Assembly (NCBI RefSeq): GCF_001439635.1 | Contig: NZ_LMBZ01000007.1 | Location: 37,621-101,620 of the forward strand | Source: Solibacillus cecembensis | GTDB lineage: Bacteria; Bacillota; Bacilli; Bacillales_A; Planococcaceae | Length of the DNA stretch: 64,000 bases | Direction: 5' to 3' | In this document: positions 44,561-53,574 of the stretch, in pieces | How the letters are laid out: every line of letters begins with the position of its first letter | How positions within the stretch are numbered: position 1 is the stretch's first letter | The notes under the pieces: model-generated | What the model saw: only the letters and a program-made list of their open reading frames with translations | Told to the model about the DNA's origin: nothing | Databases searched by the model: none | Position numbers and translations under genes: made by a program

Positions 44561-45307
44561 TTGAAAAAAACAATCTTTATTACAGGAGCAACGAGTGGCA
44601 TTGGGCTAGAAATGACGAAGCAATTGATTGCACAAGGGCATACCGTTTACGCAACAGGTCGAAATCCGAGTGCACTAAAATCGTTAGAACATCTAGGCGC
44701 AGTGGCGATTCAAGCAGACCTACGAAATACGCTAGATATTGATCGTGTCGTTGCCGTGCTACCAGCAATCGATGTCGCCATTTTAAATGCAGGATTAGGT
44801 TATTTTGCGAACGCCTTTGATTTACTGGATGATGAAGTAGATCAAATGCTAGAGCTCAATGTAAAAGCACCGATTTATTTAGCTAAACGTTTAGCACCCC
44901 GGATGATGGAGCGCAACAGGGGGCATTTTATTTTTGTCGGCTCTCAAGCGGGGAAAGTGGCAACAAAAAAAGCGAGTGTTTATGCAGCAAGTAAGCATGC
45001 GATTACGGGATTCGTTAATGGATTGCGCTTAGAGCTTGCTGATTATAATATTGCTGTTACAGGTATTTATCCAGGACCGATCGATACACCATTTTTACAA
45101 AAAGCAGATGCAACGAATGCCTATCGCGATGCCATTAGCAAGTTTTTAATCCAGCCAAGTAAAGTGGCTAGTGAAGTCGTTAAAGCGATCGAAACGAAGC
45201 CGCGCGAAGTGAATTTACCACGTATACTAGGCGTAACGAGCAAAATGTATGCAGTAGCACCGAAAGTTGTGGAATTTTTCGGAAGTAGTTTTTTTAATAA
45301 AAAATAA
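44561..45307 (+). CDS. Short-chain dehydrogenase/reductase
   Basis: A 248-residue classical SDR. Cofactor motif TGATSGIGLEM at residue 7, NAG in VAILNAGLGYF, and the catalytic YxxxK as YAASKHA, preceded by the serine in FVGSQAGK. Arginine in YATGRNPS after the second strand suggests NADP preference. TTG start after AGGTGGTGAAAAA. The C-terminus (VVKAIETKPREVNLPRILG) is of the type found in uncharacterised oxidoreductases. Substrate unknown. Confidence 0.92.
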   Translation: MKKTIFITGATSGIGLEMTKQLIAQGHTVYATGRNPSALKSLEHLGAVAIQADLRNTLDIDRVVAVLPAIDVAILNAGLGYFANAFDLLDDEVDQMLELNVKAPIYLAKRLAPRMMERNRGHFIFVGSQAGKVATKKASVYAASKHAITGFVNGLRLELADYNIAVTGIYPGPIDTPFLQKADATNAYRDAISKFLIQPSKVASEVVKAIETKPREVNLPRILGVTSKMYAVAPKVVEFFGSSFFNKK

Positions 45308-45328
45308 TTGGTCATTTAATTTTAAAAG

Positions 45329-45343
45329 ATACATAGTATGTAT
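45329..45343. promoter_or_regulatory. Palindrome ATACATA-G-TATGTAT, possible operator
   Basis: A perfect 7+1+7 palindrome 144 bp upstream of the ABC export operon and just after the SDR gene. The form is typical of binding sites for small dimeric repressors. No such regulator gene is adjacent. Confidence 0.4.
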
Positions 45344-45486
45344 GATGCATTAACCTACTTAATTGAAACGGAAATTTTCAATATGTAAAGGCATTCGCGT
45401 GCAAGAAGCCATTGTAAGTTTACGGAAGTCGTATTTTAGGGAAGAAGTCAAACATATAATCTTAAAGAGAGAAGGTAAATACCGAA

Positions 45487-46992
45487 ATGAAAAAAAGCGT
45501 TATAATCGTAATTATTGTCGCTATGCTTACAATTGGAGGAGGGGCAACAGCCTTTTTCATGTTTAATAAATCAGCGAAGCAACAATATTTCCTTGCAGAA
45601 ACAAAAACAATGGAAAAATCAATTGAGCTTTTCCAACAAAAATATGCCAACGAATTTGAGTGGTATGATAAGTCGAAAAATGACAAAACGGAATATGTGA
45701 TGGACCTATCAGCGAGTCCTGGTGAAGAGCTATCTGCCTTTTTAGATCCACAAATGCTTAATATTATTGAAAACTCTTCAATAAAAATGACGACACAATC
45801 GGATATGAAAAAAGGCGAAATCAAGGCAAAACTAGATGCAAATGTGATGGATATTGAATTAAATGATTTTATCGTGTACTTAACGGCTGAAAAATTATTG
45901 GTGTCAGTACCATTTTTACAAGATACTATTCAATTGAATGACAAAGATTTTGGAAACGTGATGCGTATGACCGATCCAAACTATGAAGGTCAAGAAACAT
46001 TAGGACTCGATCAAATGGTAGGGCAAAACCCTGTATATTCAGACGAAATATCAGAGCATTTGAAAAAGGAATATTTGATGTATTTCTATAAGGAACTTCC
46101 TGAAGATGCCTTTACAGTTGGTAAAAAGGAAGAAATAAAAGTTGGTGAGAAAAAGCTAACGGGTGAAAAGGTTACAATGAAGTTAACAGAGCAACAAGTG
46201 AAAGACCTTTTCGTTAAAGTGTTAGAAAAAGCGAAAAAAGATGACAAATTAGATGAATTATTGAAAACGATGTATGAGCAAAGTACGGGCATGGCTGTAA
46301 CGACGCTTGATATGGACTTCTCAGGTGAAATGGATACGATGTTTGATGAAATGATTCAAGGAATGAAAGATTCAAGCATACCAAATGGTTTAACATCAGA
46401 AATTTGGCACCAAAAAGATATAATTGTTCAACGTCATTTTGAGATGACATTTGGAGAAGAAACGGTTGTCATTGATGGCAAACAGTCAATAGAAGATGCA
46501 CAACAAATTTTTGAATATGAAATGGGCGATCAAACGGATAAAGTGGTGATTTCAGGTGATTTATCTTGGAAAGACCAAAAAGCGTTAGATACAATCACTG
46601 TCAAAGTAGATGGTGATGCGTCAATCCTGCAATACAATGGCGATGAAACATTAACAGGTGATACACGTACGTTTACAAGAAAGGTTTCATTTGAAGATGA
46701 ATATTCAAATTTTGCAATGGATTGGTCAGGAGAAGCAACACATGAAAAGGATCAGATGGCAGTGGATCATCAGTTTGCCATTGCAATGGATGAGAGCGAG
46801 CTATTCGGCTTAAATGTCAACCAAACGGCAAAAGTGATTAAAGAAGTGAAATTCGATGCAGGTGACAACGTAATCAATATTGGTGAAATGGACCAAGAGG
46901 CGTTCGACCAGTATTTTAACGAAACATTATTAGATCAATCAGAAACATGGTTAATGGAAAAGTCCATGGAATTTGAAAATTTGTTCAATTAA
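45487..46992 (+). CDS. Membrane-anchored extracytoplasmic protein (DUF6583-like) of an ABC operon
   Basis: A 501-residue protein with one N-terminal membrane segment (VIIVIIVAMLTIGGGATAFF, residues 4-24) and a large external domain rich in charged residues and beta strands (for example KEEIKVGEKKLTGEKVTMKL). I recall this as the DUF6583 type found next to ABC-2 transporters, but have not verified it. The next gene starts 19 bp after its stop, and two permeases and an ATPase follow with overlaps, so it is the likely extracellular partner of the exporter. Confidence 0.75.
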   Translation: MKKSVIIVIIVAMLTIGGGATAFFMFNKSAKQQYFLAETKTMEKSIELFQQKYANEFEWYDKSKNDKTEYVMDLSASPGEELSAFLDPQMLNIIENSSIKMTTQSDMKKGEIKAKLDANVMDIELNDFIVYLTAEKLLVSVPFLQDTIQLNDKDFGNVMRMTDPNYEGQETLGLDQMVGQNPVYSDEISEHLKKEYLMYFYKELPEDAFTVGKKEEIKVGEKKLTGEKVTMKLTEQQVKDLFVKVLEKAKKDDKLDELLKTMYEQSTGMAVTTLDMDFSGEMDTMFDEMIQGMKDSSIPNGLTSEIWHQKDIIVQRHFEMTFGEETVVIDGKQSIEDAQQIFEYEMGDQTDKVVISGDLSWKDQKALDTITVKVDGDASILQYNGDETLTGDTRTFTRKVSFEDEYSNFAMDWSGEATHEKDQMAVDHQFAIAMDESELFGLNVNQTAKVIKEVKFDAGDNVINIGEMDQEAFDQYFNETLLDQSETWLMEKSMEFENLFN

Positions 46993-47010
46993 AGAAATCA
47001 GGTGATGACG

Positions 47011-48225
47011 ATGAAAAACTTTGTATTTTTCACACATCAATACTTGAAACAAATGAAGAAGAAGTGGTGGAAGCTGCTTCTTCTTTTCGTGTTTCCATTG
47101 GTGATAATCGCACTTTCCTTCATGGCTCTATCATCAATTTTTGTGCAGAGTGAACAGCAAAAATTGTCGATTGCCATTGTCAATGAAGATACTTCAAGTG
47201 AAAGTCAGCTTTTAACACAATTGATTGTAACGATTTTGAAAGAAAATACATATATACAGGCAGAGCTTCTTTCAATGGAAGAAGCGGAAGAGCAGATAGA
47301 GCAAAATGACAGCACAGCCGCGATTGTTTTTCCAAGTCATTTTGCCGCGGATTTATATGAAGGCACTTCCGTAAAGCTTCACGTGCTCGGGAATCCACAG
47401 GAAAAAACACAAAGTATGGTCGTCAATGAACTTGTAGAAACAATTGCCCGCTATATTGCATCTGCGCAGGCGAATATTTTGACGGTGTATCATTATGCGA
47501 AAGATACATCCATTTCACCTGAAGAACTGGAAAGCTTAAAGTTGGAGCTCCTAATGGATTTTACATTTTATACAATGGGGAAAAGGAAAATTTTACGCGA
47601 ATATGAATGGGTATTGCAGCCATTTGAAAATCCATTGCATTATTATTCCATTGCCATTTTATTTTGTTTAACGATTATTTGGTCGATTTTGCTGTTCGTA
47701 TTTCTATCGAAGCAAACATCAAAAAGCTTACAAATGCGCTTGAAATTAGCGGGTGTTGCATTTTGGCAGGAGCATGCAGCGCGGATTTTCACGACATTTA
47801 TGACGGTGCTTATCCTTTCAAGTGTCCTTTTTGCTATCGCACTATCGCAATTGGATATACAGTATTATGCGCTTGATTACTTAAGAATGTTCCTATTTGT
47901 TAGCTTGCTTATCTTACTAACGATTGTTGTATGTGCTATTTTCGATGTTATTTTCCATTCGGATAAAGTGAAATTACTCATGACATTCCTATTATGTGTA
48001 GTGCTTATTGCAGGAAGTGGCGCGGTTTTCCCGACGATTTATTTTCCCTATAGCATGCAACAATTATTCCCGAATTTTTATACATTCGACATTTGGAAAT
48101 GGCTGACGGATCTAATTTTTGAAGAACGTAATTATGCATCTTATACAAAAAGTGGATTGATGCTCGCCTTGGCACTCACACTATATAGTGGTCTCGTCTA
48201 CGTAAAGGGGAGGTGGGCGCGTTGA
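47011..48225 (+). CDS. ABC-2 type permease (first of a pair)
   Basis: A 404-residue membrane protein of the ABC-2 exporter class: TM1 at about residues 20-42 (WWKLLLLFVFPLVIIALSFM), a large external loop of about 170 residues (AIVNEDTSSESQLLTQLIV), then five C-terminal helices. The start ATG 47011 is 6 nt after GGTG; GTG 47002 is an alternative. Its stop overlaps the TTG of the second permease (TTGA). Together they would form the membrane channel. Confidence 0.88.
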   Translation: MKNFVFFTHQYLKQMKKKWWKLLLLFVFPLVIIALSFMALSSIFVQSEQQKLSIAIVNEDTSSESQLLTQLIVTILKENTYIQAELLSMEEAEEQIEQNDSTAAIVFPSHFAADLYEGTSVKLHVLGNPQEKTQSMVVNELVETIARYIASAQANILTVYHYAKDTSISPEELESLKLELLMDFTFYTMGKRKILREYEWVLQPFENPLHYYSIAILFCLTIIWSILLFVFLSKQTSKSLQMRLKLAGVAFWQEHAARIFTTFMTVLILSSVLFAIALSQLDIQYYALDYLRMFLFVSLLILLTIVVCAIFDVIFHSDKVKLLMTFLLCVVLIAGSGAVFPTIYFPYSMQQLFPNFYTFDIWKWLTDLIFEERNYASYTKSGLMLALALTLYSGLVYVKGRWAR

Positions 48226-49346
48226 AAATGTTCCTATTTACAAGAATGCTGTTGTTGAAAAAGCAGTTGGTTCCTACTTTAATCTGGCTATTGATGCCAC
48301 TCATTTTAACGGTTGTGGTCGTACAATGGGGGAATGCTGCGGCCCGGGATGCGCAAATACCCATCGCCATTGTGGATGAAGATCATAGTGAGTTATCTAG
48401 GGCATTCATTCAAGAGCTACAGCAAATGGATCTTTTAACTATTCAGTTGATGGGCAAACAAAAAGCGCTCTATGCATTAGAGAAAAATCAGCTGGATAGT
48501 GTATTTATTATAAAGCGCAATTTTGAAAAGGAATTGCGAAATAATAAACGCAACCAGTTGATCGAGGCCTATTCAACGAACCGTTCGTATTTTTACTTTG
48601 CAGTTAAAGAAAATATTAGTTCTCTTGCACAGCGAAAGGCGACACAAGCAAAAGCAGCACATGAAGTGAAAAACTTATTAAACAAATATGACAGTGATAT
48701 TGAGTGGTCATTCGATGAAATCGTGGCACAAGGGCAACAACGTGAGGAGCGCTATGAATTATTGACAGTGGATTTTTCCTATTATAATGAAAATGAATCT
48801 TCTTCCCCTACCGAAAAAACCAATTTACTGACTTCGTGGGGCATTTGGGCATTTTTCACGCTCATTTCAACCTTCTATTTATTCGATTGGGTCATAAAAG
48901 AATCGAATCACCCAGTTGTTGTGCGCTGGTTGCAAAGTAAAATTTCGTACATCACGTATTTTTTCAGTACGCTAGCTGTTTATTTACTCATTATGCTCGT
49001 TATTGATATTTTGACGTATCGAATAATTGAAACGCAATTTATATGGTCGGAAGTTTTAGTGATGCTCGTTTTCCGATTGACTTGTGTTGCACTTGCTCTA
49101 TTCGTCGCTGTTCATTTAAAACAAGTGTTGAGCTATTATTTCATCACACCAATACTTGCGCTACTACTTGCACTTCTAGGTGGTGTATTTATCCCAATGG
49201 AAAGGTTTTTTGCAAAATGGCCTATAATGAGTGAACTGAGTCCCGTTTATGCACTATTACAATGGGATGTTTCGCTCGTTTGGAGTGTTTTCATAGTGCT
49301 CATATGCATGTATGTGTATCGAAAGGAGTCGAACCGATTTGCTTGA
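48222..49346 (+). CDS. ABC-2 type permease (second of a pair)
   Basis: A 374-residue permease with the same plan as its neighbour: TM1 near residues 15-35 (LIWLLMPLILTVVVVQW), an external loop beginning IPIAIVDEDHSELSRAF, then five helices. The TTG start at 48222 is 8 nt after GGGGAGG and overlaps the previous stop by 4 bp. Its own stop overlaps the ATPase start. The pairwise similarity in layout suggests a heterodimeric channel. Confidence 0.88.
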   Translation: MKMFLFTRMLLLKKQLVPTLIWLLMPLILTVVVVQWGNAAARDAQIPIAIVDEDHSELSRAFIQELQQMDLLTIQLMGKQKALYALEKNQLDSVFIIKRNFEKELRNNKRNQLIEAYSTNRSYFYFAVKENISSLAQRKATQAKAAHEVKNLLNKYDSDIEWSFDEIVAQGQQREERYELLTVDFSYYNENESSSPTEKTNLLTSWGIWAFFTLISTFYLFDWVIKESNHPVVVRWLQSKISYITYFFSTLAVYLLIMLVIDILTYRIIETQFIWSEVLVMLVFRLTCVALALFVAVHLKQVLSYYFITPILALLLALLGGVFIPMERFFAKWPIMSELSPVYALLQWDVSLVWSVFIVLICMYVYRKESNRFA

Positions 49347-50010
49347 AGTGAAAAATATTTCAAAAAAATACCGCAGCCATGAAATTTTGCAAAATGTTTC
49401 GATGCATATTGCTCGAGGTGAAGTGGTCGGGCTTGTTGGACAAAATGGGGCAGGGAAATCGACCTTTTTACAAATTGTCGCAACGGTGATGAGTGCCAAT
49501 TCGGGTGATTTGATGCTAGACGGACTCTCTTATAATTGCAATTTAAAAGCCATACGTCGCCAAATCGGCTATGTGCCACAAGAGGTTGCATTATGGGAGC
49601 AGTTGACAGTTCGAGAAAATATGTTGTTCTTTGCAAAGCTTAGCTGGACTAAATTATCCGAAGAGCAATGTCGTGCGATTTGTGTAAATATGCAATTACA
49701 TGAATGGGATAAACAAGTTAGCAAGCTATCAGGCGGTATGAAACGCAAGCTCAATATCGCATTAAGCCTGATTGATGATCCGCAACTTCTATTATTAGAT
49801 GAACCGACAGTAGGCATTGATTTAAAATCAAAAACAGAAATTGCACACTTCCTCACACAGCAAGCAAAAGAACATCAAAAAATGATTCTTTACACGTCCC
49901 ATGATATGAAGGAAATTACGACCTACTGTGACCGCGTTTATATAATGGGAGAAGACTCATTTTATTATGACTATTTGCAGGAGAAGGGGATTACCATCGG
50001 TAAAATGTGA
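49339..50010 (+). CDS. ABC transporter ATP-binding protein
   Basis: A 223-residue ATPase. Walker A GQNGAGKST at about residue 37, Q-loop PQEVALWEQ, signature KLSGGMKRKLNIALSL, Walker B QLLLLDEPTVG and switch histidine in YTSHDMKE are all intact. The TTG start lies 10 nt after AAGGAG and overlaps the permease stop by 8 bp. It should drive the two permeases. The four-gene unit resembles exporters of lipids, peptides or antibiotics; the cargo is unknown. Confidence 0.95.
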   Translation: MLEVKNISKKYRSHEILQNVSMHIARGEVVGLVGQNGAGKSTFLQIVATVMSANSGDLMLDGLSYNCNLKAIRRQIGYVPQEVALWEQLTVRENMLFFAKLSWTKLSEEQCRAICVNMQLHEWDKQVSKLSGGMKRKLNIALSLIDDPQLLLLDEPTVGIDLKSKTEIAHFLTQQAKEHQKMILYTSHDMKEITTYCDRVYIMGEDSFYYDYLQEKGITIGKM

Positions 50011-50155
50011 AATATCTTCACCCTCCATGACAAATAGCATGTAGCGTGATTGCTCAAATTTTAGAAAAAAGTGGATTAAACGAGTGATCTGAAAACGATT
50101 CAGAAAAACTGTTTTCAGATATAGCGAAAGAGTTAAAAAATTTATATAAATACAG

Positions 50156-50217
50156 TTGCGTTTATTTTTATTCCATGTTACTATTTGTGTATAAACAATT
50201 ACATGAATGTATAAACA
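50156..50217. promoter_or_regulatory. Candidate ARG boxes upstream of argG
   Basis: On the minus strand CATGGAATAAAAATAAACG (50156-50177) and on the plus strand CATGAATGTATAAACA (50202-50217) resemble the Bacillus ArgR/AhrC site CATGAATAAAAATTCAA. Two sites at this spacing fit arginine repression of argGH. Pattern match by eye only. Confidence 0.5.
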
Positions 50218-50241
50218 TACATAAAGGTGGAGGCAATTAAC

Positions 50242-51438
50242 ATGGCAAACAAAAAAGTAGTTCTAGCATATTCAGGTGGTCTTGATACATCGGTAGCAAT
50301 TCCATGGTTAACAGAGCAAGGTTGGGACGTTATCGCAGTATGTCTAGACGTTGGTGAAGGTAAAGACCTAGAGTTCATTAAAAATAAAGCGCTTCAAGTA
50401 GGTGCTGTTGAATCATATATGGTAGATGCGAAAGATGAATTTGCAGAAGATTACGCATTAATTTCATTACAAGGTCACACTTGGTACGAGCAAAAGTATC
50501 CATTAGTATCGGCTTTATCTCGTCCATTAATTTCAAAAAAATTAGTTGAAATTGCAAATGAAGTAAATGCAGATGCAGTAGCACACGGTTGTACAGGTAA
50601 AGGAAATGACCAAGTTCGTTTTGAAGTTTCAATTAAAGCATTAAACCCAGATTTAGAAGTTTTAGCACCTGTACGTGAGTGGGGCTGGAGCCGTGATGAG
50701 GAAATCGAATATGCACAAAAGCATGGTGTTCCAATTCCTGCAACGCTTGACTCACCATTCTCAATTGATCAAAACTTATGGGGTCGTGCAAATGAAGCAG
50801 GCGTAATGGAAGATCCTTGGGTAGCACCACCAGAAGAAGCTTACGGTTTAACAGTTGCACTTGAAAACACACCGGATCAAGCTGAAATCATTGAAATTGA
50901 ATTTGTAGAAGGTAAACCAGTTTCATTAAATGGTACAGCTATGAAACTAGCAGACTTAATTGAGAAATTAAATGAAGTAGCGGGTGCGCACGGTATTGGA
51001 CGTATCGACCATGTAGAAAACCGTTTAGTTGGGATTAAATCTCGTGAAGTATACGAAATTCCAGGTGCACAAGTGTTACTAACAGCACATAAAGAATTAG
51101 AAGATATTACGCTTGTAAAAGAGCTTGCACACTTCAAACCAATGATTGAGCATAAACTATCTGAAATTATTTACAACGGTTTATGGTTCAACCCAATCCG
51201 TACTGCTTTAGAAGCATTCTTAAAAGAAACGCAAAAGTATGTAAATGGTACAGTGCGCGTGAAGTTATTTAAAGGACATGCGATTGTTGAAGGACGTAAA
51301 TCACCAAATTCTTTATACTCTGAGGAATTAGCAACGTATTCAAAACATGACAAGTTCAATCACGCATCAGCAGTAGGTTTTATCGAGTTATGGGGTATGC
51401 CAACAGTTGTCGCGTCAGAAGTAGCAAAAAATAAATAA
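50242..51438 (+). CDS. argG: Argininosuccinate synthase
   Basis: A 398-residue enzyme that joins citrulline and aspartate with ATP in arginine synthesis. The N-type ATP pyrophosphatase loop is [15 protein letters not shown] at residue 8. Other landmarks: [25 protein letters not shown] and [15 protein letters not shown]. The ATG is preceded by AAAGGTGGAGG. Codons are strongly biased, as for a well-expressed gene. argH follows after 62 bp with a hairpin between. Confidence 0.98.
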   Translation: MANKKVVLAYSGGLDTSVAIPWLTEQGWDVIAVCLDVGEGKDLEFIKNKALQVGAVESYMVDAKDEFAEDYALISLQGHTWYEQKYPLVSALSRPLISKKLVEIANEVNADAVAHGCTGKGNDQVRFEVSIKALNPDLEVLAPVREWGWSRDEEIEYAQKHGVPIPATLDSPFSIDQNLWGRANEAGVMEDPWVAPPEEAYGLTVALENTPDQAEIIEIEFVEGKPVSLNGTAMKLADLIEKLNEVAGAHGIGRIDHVENRLVGIKSREVYEIPGAQVLLTAHKELEDITLVKELAHFKPMIEHKLSEIIYNGLWFNPIRTALEAFLKETQKYVNGTVRVKLFKGHAIVEGRKSPNSLYSEELATYSKHDKFNHASAVGFIELWGMPTVVASEVAKNK

Positions 51439-51442
51439 AACG

Positions 51443-51483
51443 AATGAGTGAGCGATTCGCATGTCGAGTCGCTCTTACTTTTA
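51443..51483 (+). terminator. Hairpin between argG and argH
   Basis: GAGCGA.TCG pairs with CGAGTCGCTC, followed by a mixed T-rich tail. It may weaken read-through into argH or protect the argG message. Confidence 0.5.
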
Positions 51484-51500
51484 AATAGGAGTGTATTGAT

Positions 51501-52874
51501 ATGGCAAAATTATGGGGCGGTCGTTTCCAAAAATCCGCAGAAGCTTGGGTAGATGAATTTGGCGCGTCAATTGGCTTTGACCAACAATTAGTGCTGGAAG
51601 ATCTTGAAGGTTCAGTCGCACACGTTACGATGCTAGGTATACAGGAAATTTTAACGCATGAAGATGTCGAGAAAATATTATCGGGCTTGGCGCAATTAAA
51701 AGTAAAGGCAGAAGCAGGGGAGCTTGAATTTTCTGTTGCCAATGAAGATATCCATTTGAACTTAGAAAAAATGTTAATTGATTTGATTGGTCCAGTAGGT
51801 GGAAAATTACATACAGGGCGTTCTCGAAATGACCAAGTGGCAACGGATATGCATTTATTCTTAAAAAAACGTGTACCTGAAGTAATTGGTTTAATTGAAA
51901 ACTTCCAAAAAACAATTATTGAGCAAGCACAGCAACATGTTGAAACGATTGCACCAGGCTATACGCATTTACAACGTGCGCAGCCGATTTCGTTTGCGCA
52001 TCATTTAATGGTTTATTTCTGGCAGCTAGAGCGCGATAAAGAGCGTTTCGGTGAGTCGATGAAGCGTATTGATATTTTACCATTAGGTGCAGGCGCGATG
52101 GCGGGTACAACTTTCCCAATTGATCGCTTAAAATCAGCGGAATTACTTGGCTTTAGTGAAGTGTATGCAAACTCTATGGATGCGGTAAGTGACCGTGACT
52201 TTATCGTGGAGTTTTTATCGAATTCAGCGCTGTTAATGACGCATTTATCACGCTTTGCGGAAGAGATCATCATTTGGTCTACGGATGAATTTAAATTTAT
52301 CGAGCTAGATGATGCATTTTCTACAGGTTCATCAATTATGCCACAAAAGAAAAACCCGGATATGGCAGAGTTGATTCGTGGTAAGGCGGGCCGTGCATTC
52401 GGTAATTTAGTCGGTTTATTAACGGTTTTAAAAGGCACACCGCTTACGTACAACAAAGATATGCAAGAGGACAAAGAGGGCATGTTCGATACGATGGAAA
52501 CAGTTCTCGGCTCGCTTAAAATTTTCGAAGGTATGGTGCGCACAATGACGGTCAATACGGCGCGTTTACATAGCGCGGTCCATTCGGACTTCTCAAATGC
52601 GACAGAACTTGCGGATTATTTAGCAACAAAAGGTATGCCATTCCGTGAAGCCCATGAAGTAACGGGGAAATTAGTATTCACATGCATTCAGCAAGGTATT
52701 TACCTACTGGATCTGCCGTTAGAGGAAATGCAGAAGGAATCGGATTTAATCGAGCAAGATATTTACGATGTGCTTGCACCAGAAGCAGCGGTAAGTCGTC
52801 GTAATTCACTTGGCGGTACAGGCTTTGCGCAAGTGAACATTCAACTACAAAAAGCAACCGATTTATTAGGTTAA
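51501..52874 (+). CDS. argH: Argininosuccinate lyase
   Basis: A 457-residue enzyme of the fumarase/aspartase superfamily that splits argininosuccinate to arginine and fumarate. The signature [20 protein letters not shown] holds the mobile catalytic serine; [14 protein letters not shown] and [16 protein letters not shown] carry the other active-site residues. It starts at ATG 51501 after AGGAGTGTATTGAT. Forms the argGH operon and is closed by a strong terminator. Confidence 0.98.
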   Translation: MAKLWGGRFQKSAEAWVDEFGASIGFDQQLVLEDLEGSVAHVTMLGIQEILTHEDVEKILSGLAQLKVKAEAGELEFSVANEDIHLNLEKMLIDLIGPVGGKLHTGRSRNDQVATDMHLFLKKRVPEVIGLIENFQKTIIEQAQQHVETIAPGYTHLQRAQPISFAHHLMVYFWQLERDKERFGESMKRIDILPLGAGAMAGTTFPIDRLKSAELLGFSEVYANSMDAVSDRDFIVEFLSNSALLMTHLSRFAEEIIIWSTDEFKFIELDDAFSTGSSIMPQKKNPDMAELIRGKAGRAFGNLVGLLTVLKGTPLTYNKDMQEDKEGMFDTMETVLGSLKIFEGMVRTMTVNTARLHSAVHSDFSNATELADYLATKGMPFREAHEVTGKLVFTCIQQGIYLLDLPLEEMQKESDLIEQDIYDVLAPEAAVSRRNSLGGTGFAQVNIQLQKATDLLG

Positions 52875-52879
52875 TTATG

Positions 52880-52920
52880 AAATCCCGTTCTGTGAATTTG
52901 GGCAGAGCGGGATTTTTTTC
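52880..52920 (+). terminator. Rho-independent terminator of argGH
   Basis: AAATCCCG.TCTG pairs with CAGA.CGGGATTT, followed by T residues. Confidence 0.88.
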
Positions 52921-53073
52921 GTTTGGCGGATAGAAATGTGAAAGTGATGGATAGAACAACCAATCTGACGGATAGCCGCAAAATTCGTGCGCGTACATAA
53001 CGCATATAAAAAAATAAAATCCATTTGAACGAAATGGGAAAAATGCACGTCTAATGAGTAAGGGGGCGAAAAT

Positions 53074-53574
53074 ATGGAGCAGGATCTGGTGAAAAGGGCC
53101 ATAAGTGGTAATCAAGAGGCGATTTTACAGCTCATTGAAAAGGATGAGGAAATCTTCTATCGCATGGCCTTTACGTATGTAAAAAATGAACAAGATGCGC
53201 TTGATGTCATGCAAGACTTCACATATAAAGCGTTAAAAAAGATGCATACCGTCAAAAATCCTGACTATGCAAGAACATGGCTTGTTCGTGTGTTAATCCA
53301 TTGAAGCACCGACTTTATAAGAAAACGGCCACAAACGACACCGTTAGAAGAACAGCATCTCGTTGAAAATGCCGTGCACTATGACGTAGAAAGGATGCTT
53401 ACTCAGTTAACATTGCCAGAGCAGCAAATGATTTATTTAAAGTATTTTGAGCAATTGAGAAATAAAGACATAGCAGTAATTCAACAAATTCCTGAGGGCA
53501 CAGTGAAATCAAAAATCCATTACATTTTGAAAAAGCTACGCAAACACGCGGGAGAAAGGGAGGATTGGCTATGA
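53074..53574 (+). pseudogene. ECF-type RNA polymerase sigma factor gene, broken by one TGA
   Basis: The frame from ATG 53074 encodes 166 residues of an ECF sigma factor: region 2 (EIFYRMAFTYVKNEQDALDV) and region 4 (TLPEQQMIYLKYFEQLRNKD, then IPEGTVKSKIHYILKKLRKH). A single TGA at 53302-53304 (codon 77) separates the two. The same frame reads straight on (STDFIRKRPQTTPLEEQ) as the expected linker. A re-start at GTG 53374 would give region 4 alone. The gene overlaps the anti-sigma gene by 4 bp (ATGA). Confidence 0.85.

Noticed and set aside
8526..53574. Internal TGA codons at 8637 and 53302 as selenocysteine or another recoding event
   Set aside because: The proteins are not of selenoprotein families, no suitable downstream hairpin is evident, and other genes nearby carry TAG or TAA lesions of the same kind.
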